DNA of 64,000 nucleotides. It comes from Ardenticatena sp. GTDB taxonomy: Bacteria > Chloroflexota > Anaerolineae > Ardenticatenales > Ardenticatenaceae. Where the stretch lies: NCBI GenBank assembly GCA_015487975.1, contig WFOS01000003.1:1-64000 (forward strand). The letters run 5' to 3'. The translations under genes were made by a program, and so were the position numbers. Numbering within the stretch: position 1 is the stretch's first letter; each line of letters begins with the position of its first letter. Shown piece after piece: positions 18,003 to 26,742 of the stretch. The notes beneath the pieces were generated by a model. It was not told where the DNA came from and ran no database searches. It saw only the letters and a list, made by a program, of their open reading frames with translations.

Positions 18003-19573
18003 TTCTCCCTCCTTTTATTGCGTTTGGCTTGCTTCTTCACGCACTTTGGATCATGTGGATTGAAGACACAGAACAGAGCGCCTTCCAATTGTCGTTCGGC
18101 GCGGGCAATTGCTTTGAGCGCTCGGGGAGTATCGCCGAGTGAAGCAGCCACGCGCTGGAATGTCTCCCGAGCAGCATGCTTCACACACCGGCGCCATTGA
18201 TCCTCTGCCTGCCTGGGCTTGTTGGGCAACGCTATCAACAAATCCAGGAATGCAACTTCCAAGTCTACCCAATACGTGTGCAATCCTCCCCAATGACTTA
18301 TCAGGTTTCGCACATCTTCACGGTCGGGTTGACGCCCACCAGGGTCGTCGGCGCTAGGTGAAAGCACCAACTCAGCCAGACGGTGCAAGGCTTTCCCTAG
18401 AACGCTGTGTGCTTCTTCGGCCAATGTCAATGCAGCCACCAGTTGCGCGACGAGAGTGGCATCGGTGAGGTACTCAGCTGGGAGCGGGAAGTGTTCTTCA
18501 CGATAAAACTCGATTTTCGCTTGATCGTTCGCCATCCCAAGTGCCATGAACCGATACCGGCGGTGGCGCGGCAACACGCCCATCAAGACCAAATATGCCA
18601 ACCACTCGAGCGAGCGCGGGGGGCGTTGCGCCCGTGTGTGAAGTTGCAAGAGTGCTGCACTGTCGCGCCACAATGCGCGTCTCTCTTGAAATCGCAGCGC
18701 GATGGAGCCTCGCTTCGTATCGAGTCGGTAATGTTTGTAAGGGTCCAGAACGGTTGCGTTCAAAGAAAGCCCTGGTGCCAGGTCTACCTGTTTCACGACC
18801 CAACCATCCTTGCTCAACCACGGTCTCAAGCGGATCGCACGTGTCGGCCACGTGAGGTAATCGGCAATGCCCAAAGGCACATCACGCCGTGGTGCCAGCG
18901 GGTCGTTCGCCTCCCAAAATGGGCGATCGTTTTCCGGTGCTGCTGTGGCAAGTTCCAAGCGATCGATTGGCAAATAGTTGAGCATCGATGTTTCGAAGAG
19001 CGTATTCCCTTCAGCCAGAAAGACGATGCCACGTGCCCAAGGAGCGTCCTTGCTCTGCTTTGGGGCCATCCCCATTCCCCCTGCAGGCGCACAACACAAC
19101 GTGACCAGTAACGCCCGTGCTGCTTCGACAGGCGTGAGTACCACCTCCTGCATCTCGTGATGATGATCGAACAGCGTGGCATTGTTCCCCGAGGCCATGT
19201 GCGGTACGAAATGAGCCACCGATTTCGTGCGTGTGCCGCTCCCCTTCCATTGCAGAAAAGGATAGTGAGGATGGAAGAGATCGAAGCGTGTGTGCCATGT
19301 TACGAAGTATGACTCTATGGCATCCGAGGGGAAGCGCCCCAATTCCCAGATCTCCACCCACCGCTCGAGCGTGGGCGTCCCGAAAATCCGATAGAGGAGT
19401 GCCAAGAGCAAGCGGTAGATAGCGGCTGTTTCCAACGGTGAGTTTCCGCAAATCCCCCGCAGTTCGGAAGCACGCAGGAGGGTCTCGCGGAGCCCGAGCA
19501 TGGTCGATCTCCCATCTGCCTGCACGGCGGGAATCCATGGCTCGTGGATGAGATCGTACGATGGTGTTGTCAT
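17999..19573 (-). CDS. casA: Cascade large subunit Cse1 (Cas8e/CasA)
   Basis: 524 residues from the ATG at 19573. The start MTTPSYDLIHEPWIPAV is the standard Cse1 opening, followed by LRETLLRASELRGICGNSPL, as in the family. The subunit recognises the PAM and recruits Cas3. It ends in a lysine/arginine-rich tail. The start codon overlaps the stop of cas3 by 4 bp and the stop overlaps cse2 by 4 bp. Confidence 0.95.
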   Translation of the reverse strand: MTTPSYDLIHEPWIPAVQADGRSTMLGLRETLLRASELRGICGNSPLETAAIYRLLLALLYRIFGTPTLERWVEIWELGRFPSDAIESYFVTWHTRFDLFHPHYPFLQWKGSGTRTKSVAHFVPHMASGNNATLFDHHHEMQEVVLTPVEAARALLVTLCCAPAGGMGMAPKQSKDAPWARGIVFLAEGNTLFETSMLNYLPIDRLELATAAPENDRPFWEANDPLAPRRDVPLGIADYLTWPTRAIRLRPWLSKDGWVVKQVDLAPGLSLNATVLDPYKHYRLDTKRGSIALRFQERRALWRDSAALLQLHTRAQRPPRSLEWLAYLVLMGVLPRHRRYRFMALGMANDQAKIEFYREEHFPLPAEYLTDATLVAQLVAALTLAEEAHSVLGKALHRLAELVLSPSADDPGGRQPDREDVRNLISHWGGLHTYWVDLEVAFLDLLIALPNKPRQAEDQWRRCVKHAARETFQRVAASLGDTPRALKAIARAERQLEGALFCVFNPHDPKCVKKQAKRNKRREK

Positions 19574-22500
19574 GCTTCCTCCTTTCGCTCGATTCGCAAA
19601 CCAAATTCGGCATCCAATTGCAGGATCCACGGTCCAACTTGTGCACGACCCGCCACGAATTCGATTGGCACAATGCCACGCAACGCTGCTACTCGCGACC
19701 AAGCGGCCGGTGGTTTCGGTAACGTCTCTTCATAGACAAGGCCATGGTGTTGTACCTGCACAACATAGCGACGCCAGCGTTGTGCTGTTGCACGTGAGGG
19801 CGTGGTATCGAACATCACTTCTTCTTCGCCATCGGGTGTAAGCGTGGAGCGTCCATCGGGCTGACGATGAACACCCAAAATGGTGATGCGAGGCTCCATC
19901 AAGCGCGTGAGTGCTTTCAAGTCGGGATGGATAGGCGCTTCTGTATCGTCATCATGACCTTCGAACGACATATCTGTGATAATCGCCCGTTGCACATCGG
20001 GGATGAGCCGGCGGCTCGCTTCTGCAGTGGCACGCAATACCATTTTTTGCCATGCAGCCCACGCTTCGGACAGCCCACGCACGAGTGTAGGTGGGATCTC
20101 TCTGTCATACAGGGATCGCAACAAGGCATCAGCCGCTGGGTCGCTGTTCCAATCGGTGTAAACGACTTCGATGAGTGTCTCGGTGTCAGTCGGCAGGTGG
20201 AGCGTGTCACGATTTTGCAAAGCCAAATAGGTACGCCAGAGTACGTATGGTGCATAGATGAAGCGACTGCGCCCAAAATGAGGTTCTTCGATCGTGCCCA
20301 TAGGGCGCAATAGCCAGAGGTGCGGGGTCGTCAATCCCGCTGGACGATGGTCGCGTGGGTGGCGGTGCAAACGCCCCGCCCGTTGAATGAGCAAATCGAT
20401 CGGTGCAAGTTCCGTTACGATCATGTCGAAATCGAGGTCGAGGCTCTGCTCGATGACTTGTGTCGCCACGACCACGAAGCGATGAGGGCGTTCACCTTCC
20501 TTTCCAAAGCGTTGTAGCACCTGTTGTTCTCTCTCTTCCCGCCAGGCGAAGGGCATTCGAGCATGGAAGAGCAAGCATTCGTCCGAAGAGAAGTGCTGGC
20601 GCACAGCGGCGTACATTTCTTGTGCACGGCTCACTGTGTTGCACACGATTGCCACGCACCCCCCATTGGCAAGCTGTTCAGTGAGCCACTCGGCGAGGGC
20701 TGCGGGATCGTCATCCAGCCAATCGAGAGCAACAGTACGTTCGGATGGTGGCGGAAGTGCACGCGATTCGACGCCTGCTGGTGTAGCCAGCGTTACACGC
20801 GGGTAAGGTGCTTCGTCGTGTGGCACGGTCTCTTCACCCCATGCTTGCACCAACTTCTCACGAGTTGCCCGTGGCAATGTCGCCGAAAGCACGATGACCG
20901 ACGTGCCGATAGCCCGTAACCAAGCCAACAAACGATGAAAGAGGTGCTCCATGTACGTGTCGTAGGCATGCACTTCGTCGAAAACGACGACTTTCTGTGC
21001 CAATCCGAACAGGCGCAAGAAGTGATGGCGCGCGTCTAGAACCCCCAACAAGGCTTGATCGACGGTCCCAACACCAAACGGTGCCAGCAAAGCACGCTTA
21101 CGGGGCAAAAACCATGTTTCGGCACTGGCTTGGTCGTCTCCATCTCGTCCCCCGATGCTACGTGGGTATTGCATGAGCGGGTGGTCGTCCGCATGACTGT
21201 GAACCAAAAGCAGACGATGGCTTGCATCGGGGTAACGTTCTTGCAGAAAAGCAAGCACCCGAGCATACATCGCATTGCTCGTCGCTTGAGTCGGCATCGC
21301 GATGTAAAATCCGCATCCAGCACGGCGTTGCAACCAGGCGTCGGCCAGATACAACGCCAACTCTGTCTTGCCCTGGCCTGTTGGGGCTTCTACGATGAGG
21401 AGCGTTGGATGCTCGCATTGGCTCGCGAGCTCGATGCTTGTGGACTGCATCGGATTCGGTGGAAAGGAGAAAATCTGCTCGAAGGTCTGTTCTTCACCTG
21501 ACGTAGGCTGACTATGCAACCAGCCTGTGGCTTTCAAGACTTGCTCGGCACGCTCTCGTGCCAGTGGTGCGTACTCATCTGCTGTGAAGACACGCTCCTC
21601 ATATGGAAACGCTTCTTCCATGGAACCGAGCCAATCGGCCACGGTAATGAAGCCAGCCAATACCGTCAGGATGCGGTTCTGGATGGTGGGATCGCTTGGC
21701 AACTTCACCTTTCGAGGTGGGGCATACCGTTCGACCAACGCATGGAGTAGGTTTTGTCGGGTCTCTTCCCAGATGGGAGCATACCCAAGATCCGCGCGTT
21801 TCGTATCTTCCAGGTCGGCAACCATACGCGGTGTAGGCCAGACACCATGATGGGCCCCTACCGTGAATGCGAATCGCAAAGCACTCCAACGATGCCATGC
21901 CAGGTATTCGTGCAACCATCGTTTCAAAATCCATGTGCTGATGGTGCCATGCGGTGTTGTCCCCCGTTTGTTTTCCGATGGAAAGTCGTATCCTAAATCG
22001 CACAGCGCTTGACGGCGTGTTGCTACTTTGGTTTGAAAGGCAGGGCTTGCTTTCCCAATATCGTGTGCCGCGGCGAGGAAAACGAAGAGGCGGCGGGTGT
22101 CATCTTCACCGAGCCCCAAATCGCGCGCCAATTCGGCACGAGTGGTCGGCGTCAAGGCATGTGTCCATAGCATTTCTGCGCAGGCACCTGTATCGAGGAG
22201 ATGGTAGAGTAAGGGATGGAATGTCTCGTCGGTGCGGTGGGCTTTGGCCCATATGTGCAAGTGTGGAGGACGTTGGCGTGGGTCGGGGAAGTAAAGATTC
22301 ATGAGCCGCCGTGCTTCTCGACGCAAGGCACGTTGCAATGCTGGCGGCGCGAGCGCTTCTACGTCTGCGCCCCACGAGCGAACCCAAGGCAGAATGTCTT
22401 GAATGTGGGTGATGTGCGCTCTCCATCGCAACCATCCCTCTCGATCGGGGTCTTCACTCGTTGCTTGTGAGGGATGCCAGATCGTCTCTTCGACGCGCTC

Positions 22501-23265
22501 ACGCACACGTGGGCTGAAACGAAGCACGACCTCGGTGGTGTCGTTTCCGAGCATAATGTTCCAGGCATGTTGCAGGACGTGCAAACCAGCGAAATCTGGT
22601 GGGATAGTGTATTCTTCACGAGTGAGGGAGATTTCCTGAATACGATCCAATTTGTACGCCCGAAGTGCGTTCGGACGACTACTATGCCCAATGAGATAGA
22701 GGGCAGAGCCGATCAGCGATGGCTCGATGAGATAGGTCGCAAACGTCGTTTCGAAAGGTGCTGGCGAGTTGAGTGGTTTGTAAACCAGGCGCACCTTGCG
22801 ACGATAGATGTACCCCCGCACTACCTCCCGAAAGAGGGAGCGCCGTCGAGCATCCTCAGGTCGTTGCGCAAGCCATCGAGCGGCTTCGACGATATTCGCA
22901 TCGAGACCAGCATCTTGTCGCAAGGCATTGGCCAGTTTGAGCAGCGCACTTTCGGCTGGTTCGTTGCGCCGATCCATCTGCTTGCTGAGCAAGCGCGCAC
23001 CGAGATAGAGCGCAATGGCTTCCTCGGGTGTGAGCTCGAGAGGGCGTAGGCGCGTCTGCTCCCATTCGAGCGGCAACCAGAAACGGCCATCTTTGTAGAC
23101 GCGCCCTTCCATCTCCAATTCACGCAAATAGTTGTTCACGGTGCGGCGTGAGATGTTGAGGTGATCGGCTATCTCGCGTTCGGTGAGGCCGTTTGGGTGT
23201 CGACGCACCAAACTCCAAACGCTCTCGATACGCTGCCGTTTCGTCGATTCGCTTACACGTCCCAT
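19570..23265 (-). CDS. cas3: Cas3 helicase-nuclease fused to an N-terminal HTH-WYL regulator
   Basis: 1231 residues from the ATG at 23265 (GGAAGGG upstream; a TTG start at 23283 is possible). Residues about 5-65 form a DeoR-like winged HTH (LTEREIADHLNISRRTVNNY). About 145-215 match a WYL domain with a modified core (YLIEPSLIGSALYLIGH), and a WCX-like extension reaches about 325. Only then does Cas3 begin: HD nuclease with HPLLYHLLD and AAAHDIGK (HD at about 401), GAHHG, Walker A EAPTGQGKT (about 626), DEVH (about 763), LSATLP, and the motif VI region IQRAGRLHRH. WYL proteins bind nucleic-acid ligands and often control defence loci. The fusion suggests a nuclease that also regulates its own operon, of which it is the first gene. 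The reading frame is continuous, so this is not an annotation artefact. Confidence 0.93.
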   Translation of the reverse strand: MGRVSESTKRQRIESVWSLVRRHPNGLTEREIADHLNISRRTVNNYLRELEMEGRVYKDGRFWLPLEWEQTRLRPLELTPEEAIALYLGARLLSKQMDRRNEPAESALLKLANALRQDAGLDANIVEAARWLAQRPEDARRRSLFREVVRGYIYRRKVRLVYKPLNSPAPFETTFATYLIEPSLIGSALYLIGHSSRPNALRAYKLDRIQEISLTREEYTIPPDFAGLHVLQHAWNIMLGNDTTEVVLRFSPRVRERVEETIWHPSQATSEDPDREGWLRWRAHITHIQDILPWVRSWGADVEALAPPALQRALRREARRLMNLYFPDPRQRPPHLHIWAKAHRTDETFHPLLYHLLDTGACAEMLWTHALTPTTRAELARDLGLGEDDTRRLFVFLAAAHDIGKASPAFQTKVATRRQALCDLGYDFPSENKRGTTPHGTISTWILKRWLHEYLAWHRWSALRFAFTVGAHHGVWPTPRMVADLEDTKRADLGYAPIWEETRQNLLHALVERYAPPRKVKLPSDPTIQNRILTVLAGFITVADWLGSMEEAFPYEERVFTADEYAPLARERAEQVLKATGWLHSQPTSGEEQTFEQIFSFPPNPMQSTSIELASQCEHPTLLIVEAPTGQGKTELALYLADAWLQRRAGCGFYIAMPTQATSNAMYARVLAFLQERYPDASHRLLLVHSHADDHPLMQYPRSIGGRDGDDQASAETWFLPRKRALLAPFGVGTVDQALLGVLDARHHFLRLFGLAQKVVVFDEVHAYDTYMEHLFHRLLAWLRAIGTSVIVLSATLPRATREKLVQAWGEETVPHDEAPYPRVTLATPAGVESRALPPPSERTVALDWLDDDPAALAEWLTEQLANGGCVAIVCNTVSRAQEMYAAVRQHFSSDECLLFHARMPFAWREEREQQVLQRFGKEGERPHRFVVVATQVIEQSLDLDFDMIVTELAPIDLLIQRAGRLHRHPRDHRPAGLTTPHLWLLRPMGTIEEPHFGRSRFIYAPYVLWRTYLALQNRDTLHLPTDTETLIEVVYTDWNSDPAADALLRSLYDREIPPTLVRGLSEAWAAWQKMVLRATAEASRRLIPDVQRAIITDMSFEGHDDDTEAPIHPDLKALTRLMEPRITILGVHRQPDGRSTLTPDGEEEVMFDTTPSRATAQRWRRYVVQVQHHGLVYEETLPKPPAAWSRVAALRGIVPIEFVAGRAQVGPWILQLDAEFGLRIERKEEA

Positions 23266-23301
23266 AGGGCACCCTTCCGCCAAAAGTATTGCCTTTTTTT
23301 C

Positions 23302-23331
23302 ATCTTACGGGGCAGTTGGAAAATTATCAAC
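23302..23331 (-). promoter_or_regulatory. Candidate cas operon promoter with GTTG...CAAC repeat
   Basis: On the minus strand, TTGATA (23325-23330) and TAAGAT (23302-23307) are separated by 17 bp, 36 bp ahead of the cas3 start. The -35 overlaps the stop codon of the upstream HTH gene. On the plus strand GTTGGAAAATTATCAAC (23315-23331) is an imperfect palindrome covering the -35, similar to a larger one upstream of the HTH gene. Confidence 0.55.
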
Positions 23332-23551
23332 GCTTTTTGGGGACGGATGCTTCCTTTCCGAACCAAAGGCGGCCTTCTTTGACGGCTTTGCCTTGGCGGG
23401 CCAACTCCCGCAAGTAATTGTTCGCTGTGCGACGTTGCCAGCCTAATTCCTGTGCAATTTCACCTTCACGTAGCCCGAACGGGTGTCGTCGCAGCAGCCA
23501 ATACAGACGTTGGAGCCGTTGCGTCTTTTCACCTTTTCGTAAACGCGCCAT
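23327..23551 (-). CDS. Small HTH protein, paralogue of the Cas3 N-terminus
   Basis: 74 residues from the ATG at 23551, with AGGAGGA upstream. A winged HTH fills the whole protein: LQRLYWLLRRHPFGLREGEIAQ, then ELGWQRRTANNYLRELARQG and the wing KAVKEGRLWFGKE. The same layout, including WxLxRRHPxGLxExEIA, xRxxNNYLRELxxxG and the final GRxWxxxE, appears at the N-terminus of the adjacent Cas3 fusion, so the two are probably duplicates. It has no WYL or other sensor domain. It lies directly upstream of the cas promoter on the same strand and is a likely transcriptional regulator of the CRISPR locus; this role is inferred from position and similarity. Confidence 0.8.
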   Translation of the reverse strand: MARLRKGEKTQRLQRLYWLLRRHPFGLREGEIAQELGWQRRTANNYLRELARQGKAVKEGRLWFGKEASVPKKR

Positions 23552-23597
23552 CGGGTCCTCCTGAGTAGTCGTTTTCACTTCTCAGGGTACCAGCGCG

Positions 23598-23618
23598 TTG
23601 GCAAAAATTTTTCCAACT
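23598..23618. promoter_or_regulatory. Palindromic operator-like site upstream of the HTH gene
   Basis: GTTGG (23598-23602) and CCAAC (23614-23618) flank an A5T5-like core, giving a 21-bp near-palindrome 47 bp upstream of the HTH start codon. It shares its GTTGGAAAA-like half and CAAC arm with the site at 23315-23331. It may bind the HTH protein or the Cas3 N-terminus. Apart from this site, the promoter at 23735 and the hairpin at 23822, the 331-bp gap between 23551 and 23883 holds nothing recognisable. Confidence 0.4.
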
Positions 23619-23734
23619 CCGAGACCTTGTTGCTTTCATGGCGTGTCATGGTCGAGGAATTGGAGGAGACGCAGATCTATCCAATGAGGGGCGGGTTCCA
23701 GCAATCTCTCAATGCAATTGTGTTTTCCCCACAT

Positions 23735-23763
23735 TGCTCGTCCTCGTTCACTCTCCTATAATC
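23735..23763 (+). promoter_or_regulatory. Promoter of the homocysteine methyltransferase/MTHFR gene
   Basis: TTGCTC (23735-23740) and a perfect TATAAT (23758-23763) with a 17-bp spacer. Transcription would start near 23770, leaving a leader of about 110 nt. Confidence 0.7.
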
Positions 23764-23821
23764 ATTCGAAAAGATGTGCAATGATGCCACCTCATTTGAC
23801 AAGTGTCACTACCCAACAACC

Positions 23822-23860
23822 TGCCCACGGACTACACTATCGATTGCTGTTCCGTGGGCA
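23822..23860 (+). promoter_or_regulatory. Strong 5'-UTR hairpin upstream of the methyltransferase
   Basis: TGCCCACGGA (23822-23831) pairs perfectly with TCCGTGGGCA (23851-23860) over a 19-nt loop, and the ribosome site GGAGGGA follows 13 nt later. An upstream TGACA-AG-TGTCA inverted repeat is at 23798-23809. It fits no SAM, SAH or THF riboswitch consensus that I can recall, so it is left unnamed. Confidence 0.45.
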
Positions 23861-23882
23861 ATGAAGCCACACGGAGGGAACC

Positions 23883-25766
23883 ATGACACACCCTTTCCTT
23901 GTCCGACTTGCTCAGGGCCCTTTGTTGACCGATGGTGCCATGGGCACACAACTGTATAGCCGAGGCTACTCGTTCAAACAAGGGTTCGATAGTGCCAACA
24001 TCGAACGCCCGCAGGTCGTGCGCGATATTCACGAAGCGTATCTGCTGGCTGGCGCCGATGTGCTCGAAACCAACACGTTTGGCGCCAACCGCCTCAAATT
24101 GGCCGAACACGGTCTGCACGATCGCGTCGCCGAGATCAACCGGGCGGCCGTGCAGATTGCCCATGCTGCCCGTGAAGCGCTGCGCCAACCAGCCTTCATT
24201 CTCGGTGCAGTCGGCCCACTTGGGCGCATGTTGGCGCCGCTCGGTTCGCTAGCCCCGCAAGAAGCGCGTGCCATCTTCCGCGAGCAAATCCAGGCACTGG
24301 TCGAAGCGGGTGTCGATGGCATCATCCTCGAAACGTTTAGCAGCCTGGCAGAAATCCAGGAAGCCCTGCGAGCTGCCAAAGAAGTCGCTCCTGATATCCC
24401 CGTGGTTGCGCAAATGACGTTTGGTCGTGATGGCGTCACCAAATTGGGGCACGCCCCTGCCGACGTTGCTGCTGCTTTGCTTGCCAACGGAGCCGACGTT
24501 GTCGGCGCGAACTGTGGGATTGGGCCGCGGAGTGTCTTGGCCGCCATTCGTGCCATGCAGGCCGAGTACCCGCACGTCACGTATTCCGCCATTCCCAACG
24601 CTGGCTGGCCGGAGCAGCTCGATGGGCGCATTCTTTACCCCGCCACACCTGAGTATTTCGCGAACTTCGCCCGCGAAGCCGCTGACATGGGCGTACGCCT
24701 GATTGGCGGCTGTTGTGGCACGACCCCCGACCATATCCGCGCCATGCGTGCCGCCCTCGATTCATGGCAGGCTGGTGAACCGCTGCCGGCCCGCCAGCGC
24801 GAACCGGTCGCGCTGCATGTGCGTGATATTGCCACGCATCCCGCGCCAACCGCACTGGCACGCGCCTTCGTCGAGGGACATTTCGTAACCACTGTCGAGC
24901 TGGAACCGCCACGCGGCGTCGATCTGACGAACCTGCTCAACACGGCTGCCATGCTCAAAGGTGCCGGCGCAACCGTCCTCAACGTCGCCGATAGTCCGCT
25001 GGCACGTATGCGTATGAGCCCCTGGGCAGTGGCCAGCCTCATTCAAAGTCGTGTGGGGATCGAAACCGTGTTGCACTTTCCCACACGAGGCCGCAATTTG
25101 CTCCGCGTGCAGGGCGACTTGTTGGCGGCACATGCACTGGGCGTGCGCAATGTCTTCGTAGTCATGGGCGACCCCACCGCCATTGGTGATTATCCAGACG
25201 CGACCGATAGCTACGATATCGTTCCTACCGGCTTGATGAAACTCATCAAGGAAGGTTTCAACCAGGGGCGGGATTTTGGTGGCAATCACCTTGGGGCCTC
25301 GACGCACTTCCTGGTTGGGTGCGCATTGAACTTTGGTGCCACCAACCTGGATCGCGAGGTCAAATTGCTGCGTAAGAAGATTGCCAGTGGAGCCGATTTT
25401 TGCCTCACGATGCCTTTCTACGACCCGGATGTCCCACGCCGCTTCATCGAAGCCTACGGTGGCCCGATCGAAATCCCGGTGTTGATGGGGATTTTGCCCC
25501 TTTACAATGAGCGCCATGCCGCTTTCCTGCACAACGAAGTACCTGGCATTACCATCCCAGAGCAGGTGCGCGAACGCATGGCACGTGCCGACAACAAACC
25601 GCAAGAAGGTGTGCGCATCGCGCTCGAACTGATCGACGCCGTGCGCGATTTGGTGGATGGTATTTACATCATGCCACCTTTCCGCAAGTACGAAATTGCT
25701 GCCCAAATCATCCGGGCCGTCTATCGTGGTATGCACATCGAAGAGCAAGAAGGAGGTGCGCCATGA
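23883..25766 (+). CDS. Bifunctional homocysteine S-methyltransferase / methylenetetrahydrofolate reductase
   Basis: 627 residues in two domains. The N-terminal half (about 1-300) is a homocysteine S-methyltransferase with LLTDGAMGTQLYSRG and the zinc cysteines C211 (GANCG) and C277-C278 (GGCCGTTP). The C-terminal half (about 325-627) is a MetF-like reductase starting with VTTVELEPPRG and containing NVADSPLARMRMSP and LLRKKIASGADFCLTMPFYD. The fusion is of the YitJ type: it makes 5-methyl-THF and may transfer methyl groups to homocysteine for methionine synthesis. The cobalamin module of MetH is absent. It overlaps the next gene by 4 bp. Confidence 0.94.
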   Translation: MTHPFLVRLAQGPLLTDGAMGTQLYSRGYSFKQGFDSANIERPQVVRDIHEAYLLAGADVLETNTFGANRLKLAEHGLHDRVAEINRAAVQIAHAAREALRQPAFILGAVGPLGRMLAPLGSLAPQEARAIFREQIQALVEAGVDGIILETFSSLAEIQEALRAAKEVAPDIPVVAQMTFGRDGVTKLGHAPADVAAALLANGADVVGANCGIGPRSVLAAIRAMQAEYPHVTYSAIPNAGWPEQLDGRILYPATPEYFANFAREAADMGVRLIGGCCGTTPDHIRAMRAALDSWQAGEPLPARQREPVALHVRDIATHPAPTALARAFVEGHFVTTVELEPPRGVDLTNLLNTAAMLKGAGATVLNVADSPLARMRMSPWAVASLIQSRVGIETVLHFPTRGRNLLRVQGDLLAAHALGVRNVFVVMGDPTAIGDYPDATDSYDIVPTGLMKLIKEGFNQGRDFGGNHLGASTHFLVGCALNFGATNLDREVKLLRKKIASGADFCLTMPFYDPDVPRRFIEAYGGPIEIPVLMGILPLYNERHAAFLHNEVPGITIPEQVRERMARADNKPQEGVRIALELIDAVRDLVDGIYIMPPFRKYEIAAQIIRAVYRGMHIEEQEGGAP

Positions 25767-26218
25767 GTACGGTGCCGCAGACCGTGCGCGACATCATGAC
25801 ACCAGATCCCATTACGGTAACGCCCGATACGTCGCTGGCCACAGCATTGCAATTGATGATCGAACATGGTATTCGCCGTCTGCCAGTGTTGACGAAGCGG
25901 GGAGAACTGGTTGGGATCGTCAGCGATCGAGACCTGCGCCTGGCTGCTGATTCCCCCTTGCTCCAGGTCATGCCCGAAGACGTTCGGCGCCATTTCGAGG
26001 AGCACCGCGTGAGTGAAATCATGCGTACGGTGCTCATCACCATCGAGGCCGATGCGCCGATTGTCGAAGCAGCCAAGTTGATGCGTGTGGCTCGCGTCGG
26101 GGGGCTTCCCGTTGTGGATGAAGACGGTGCGTTGGTCGGCATTCTCACACGATCAGACCTCATCGACCATTTGATTCGTCTGCTTGAACCGGTGGCATCA
26201 GACGAAGGGGAAACATAG
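25763..26218 (+). CDS. Two-CBS-domain protein
   Basis: 151 residues consisting of a CBS pair (about 6-60 and 80-140). Each half has the standard core, for example VRDIMTPDPITVTPDTSL and GIRRLPVLTKRGELVGIVSD. CBS pairs bind adenosyl nucleotides and report energy or SAM status. The ATG overlaps the stop of the methyltransferase (ATGA) behind GGAGGTG, so expression is linked to methionine/folate metabolism, where SAM could be the ligand. The target is unknown. Confidence 0.9.
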   Translation: MSTVPQTVRDIMTPDPITVTPDTSLATALQLMIEHGIRRLPVLTKRGELVGIVSDRDLRLAADSPLLQVMPEDVRRHFEEHRVSEIMRTVLITIEADAPIVEAAKLMRVARVGGLPVVDEDGALVGILTRSDLIDHLIRLLEPVASDEGET

Positions 26219-26253
26219 GGCAATGAAGCCCTATCAAGCAAAGGAGGCTTGCC

Positions 26254-26709
26254 ATGACTGTGCGAAATGTGTTGTCGACCAAAGGGTTTGGTGTCGTAAC
26301 CGTTCACCCCGATACTAGCGTGCTCGATGCTGTGCGAACGCTCGCTGAGCATAACATTGGTGCCGTCGTTGTGGTGGATGAACGTGAGCATGTCGTTGGA
26401 ATTTTCACAGAGCGTGATCTTGTGCGCCAGTGTGCCGCACGTGGCGCAGAAGCATTGCAGTTGCCGGTGCGTGAGGCAATGACCCCCGACCCCGTTACTG
26501 CGCTGCCGCAAGATGATTTGCGCATCATTGCGCATCTGATGGTCGAGCGCCATTTCCGCCATATTCCAGTGGTCGAAGATGATCATCTCATTGGTATTCT
26601 CTCGATTCGTGATGTGTTACAAGCCCAACGTGATCAGTATTTGGGTGAATTGGATACGCTCCAACGTCGCTTGATGGAGCGTTTCGAATGGCGTCGTCGT
26701 GATTCGTAA
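26254..26709 (+). CDS. Two-CBS-domain protein (second copy)
   Basis: 151 residues, again only a CBS pair, with VVTVHPDTSVLDAVRTLAEHNIG and MVERHFRHIPVVEDDHLIGILSI. The first CBS keeps the GIFTERD segment common in standalone CBS regulators. It lies 35 bp after the first CBS gene with its own AAGGAGG site. The two copies are clearly diverged, so this is not a recent duplication. Its partner is unknown. Confidence 0.9.
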   Translation: MTVRNVLSTKGFGVVTVHPDTSVLDAVRTLAEHNIGAVVVVDEREHVVGIFTERDLVRQCAARGAEALQLPVREAMTPDPVTALPQDDLRIIAHLMVERHFRHIPVVEDDHLIGILSIRDVLQAQRDQYLGELDTLQRRLMERFEWRRRDS

Positions 26710-26742
26710 CCCGATGATATGTGCACCAACGGAGGAGACATG

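Noticed and set aside
23822-23860. Rho-independent terminator or known SAM riboswitch
   Set aside because: No T-tract follows the stem and none of the conserved SAM-riboswitch cores is present.
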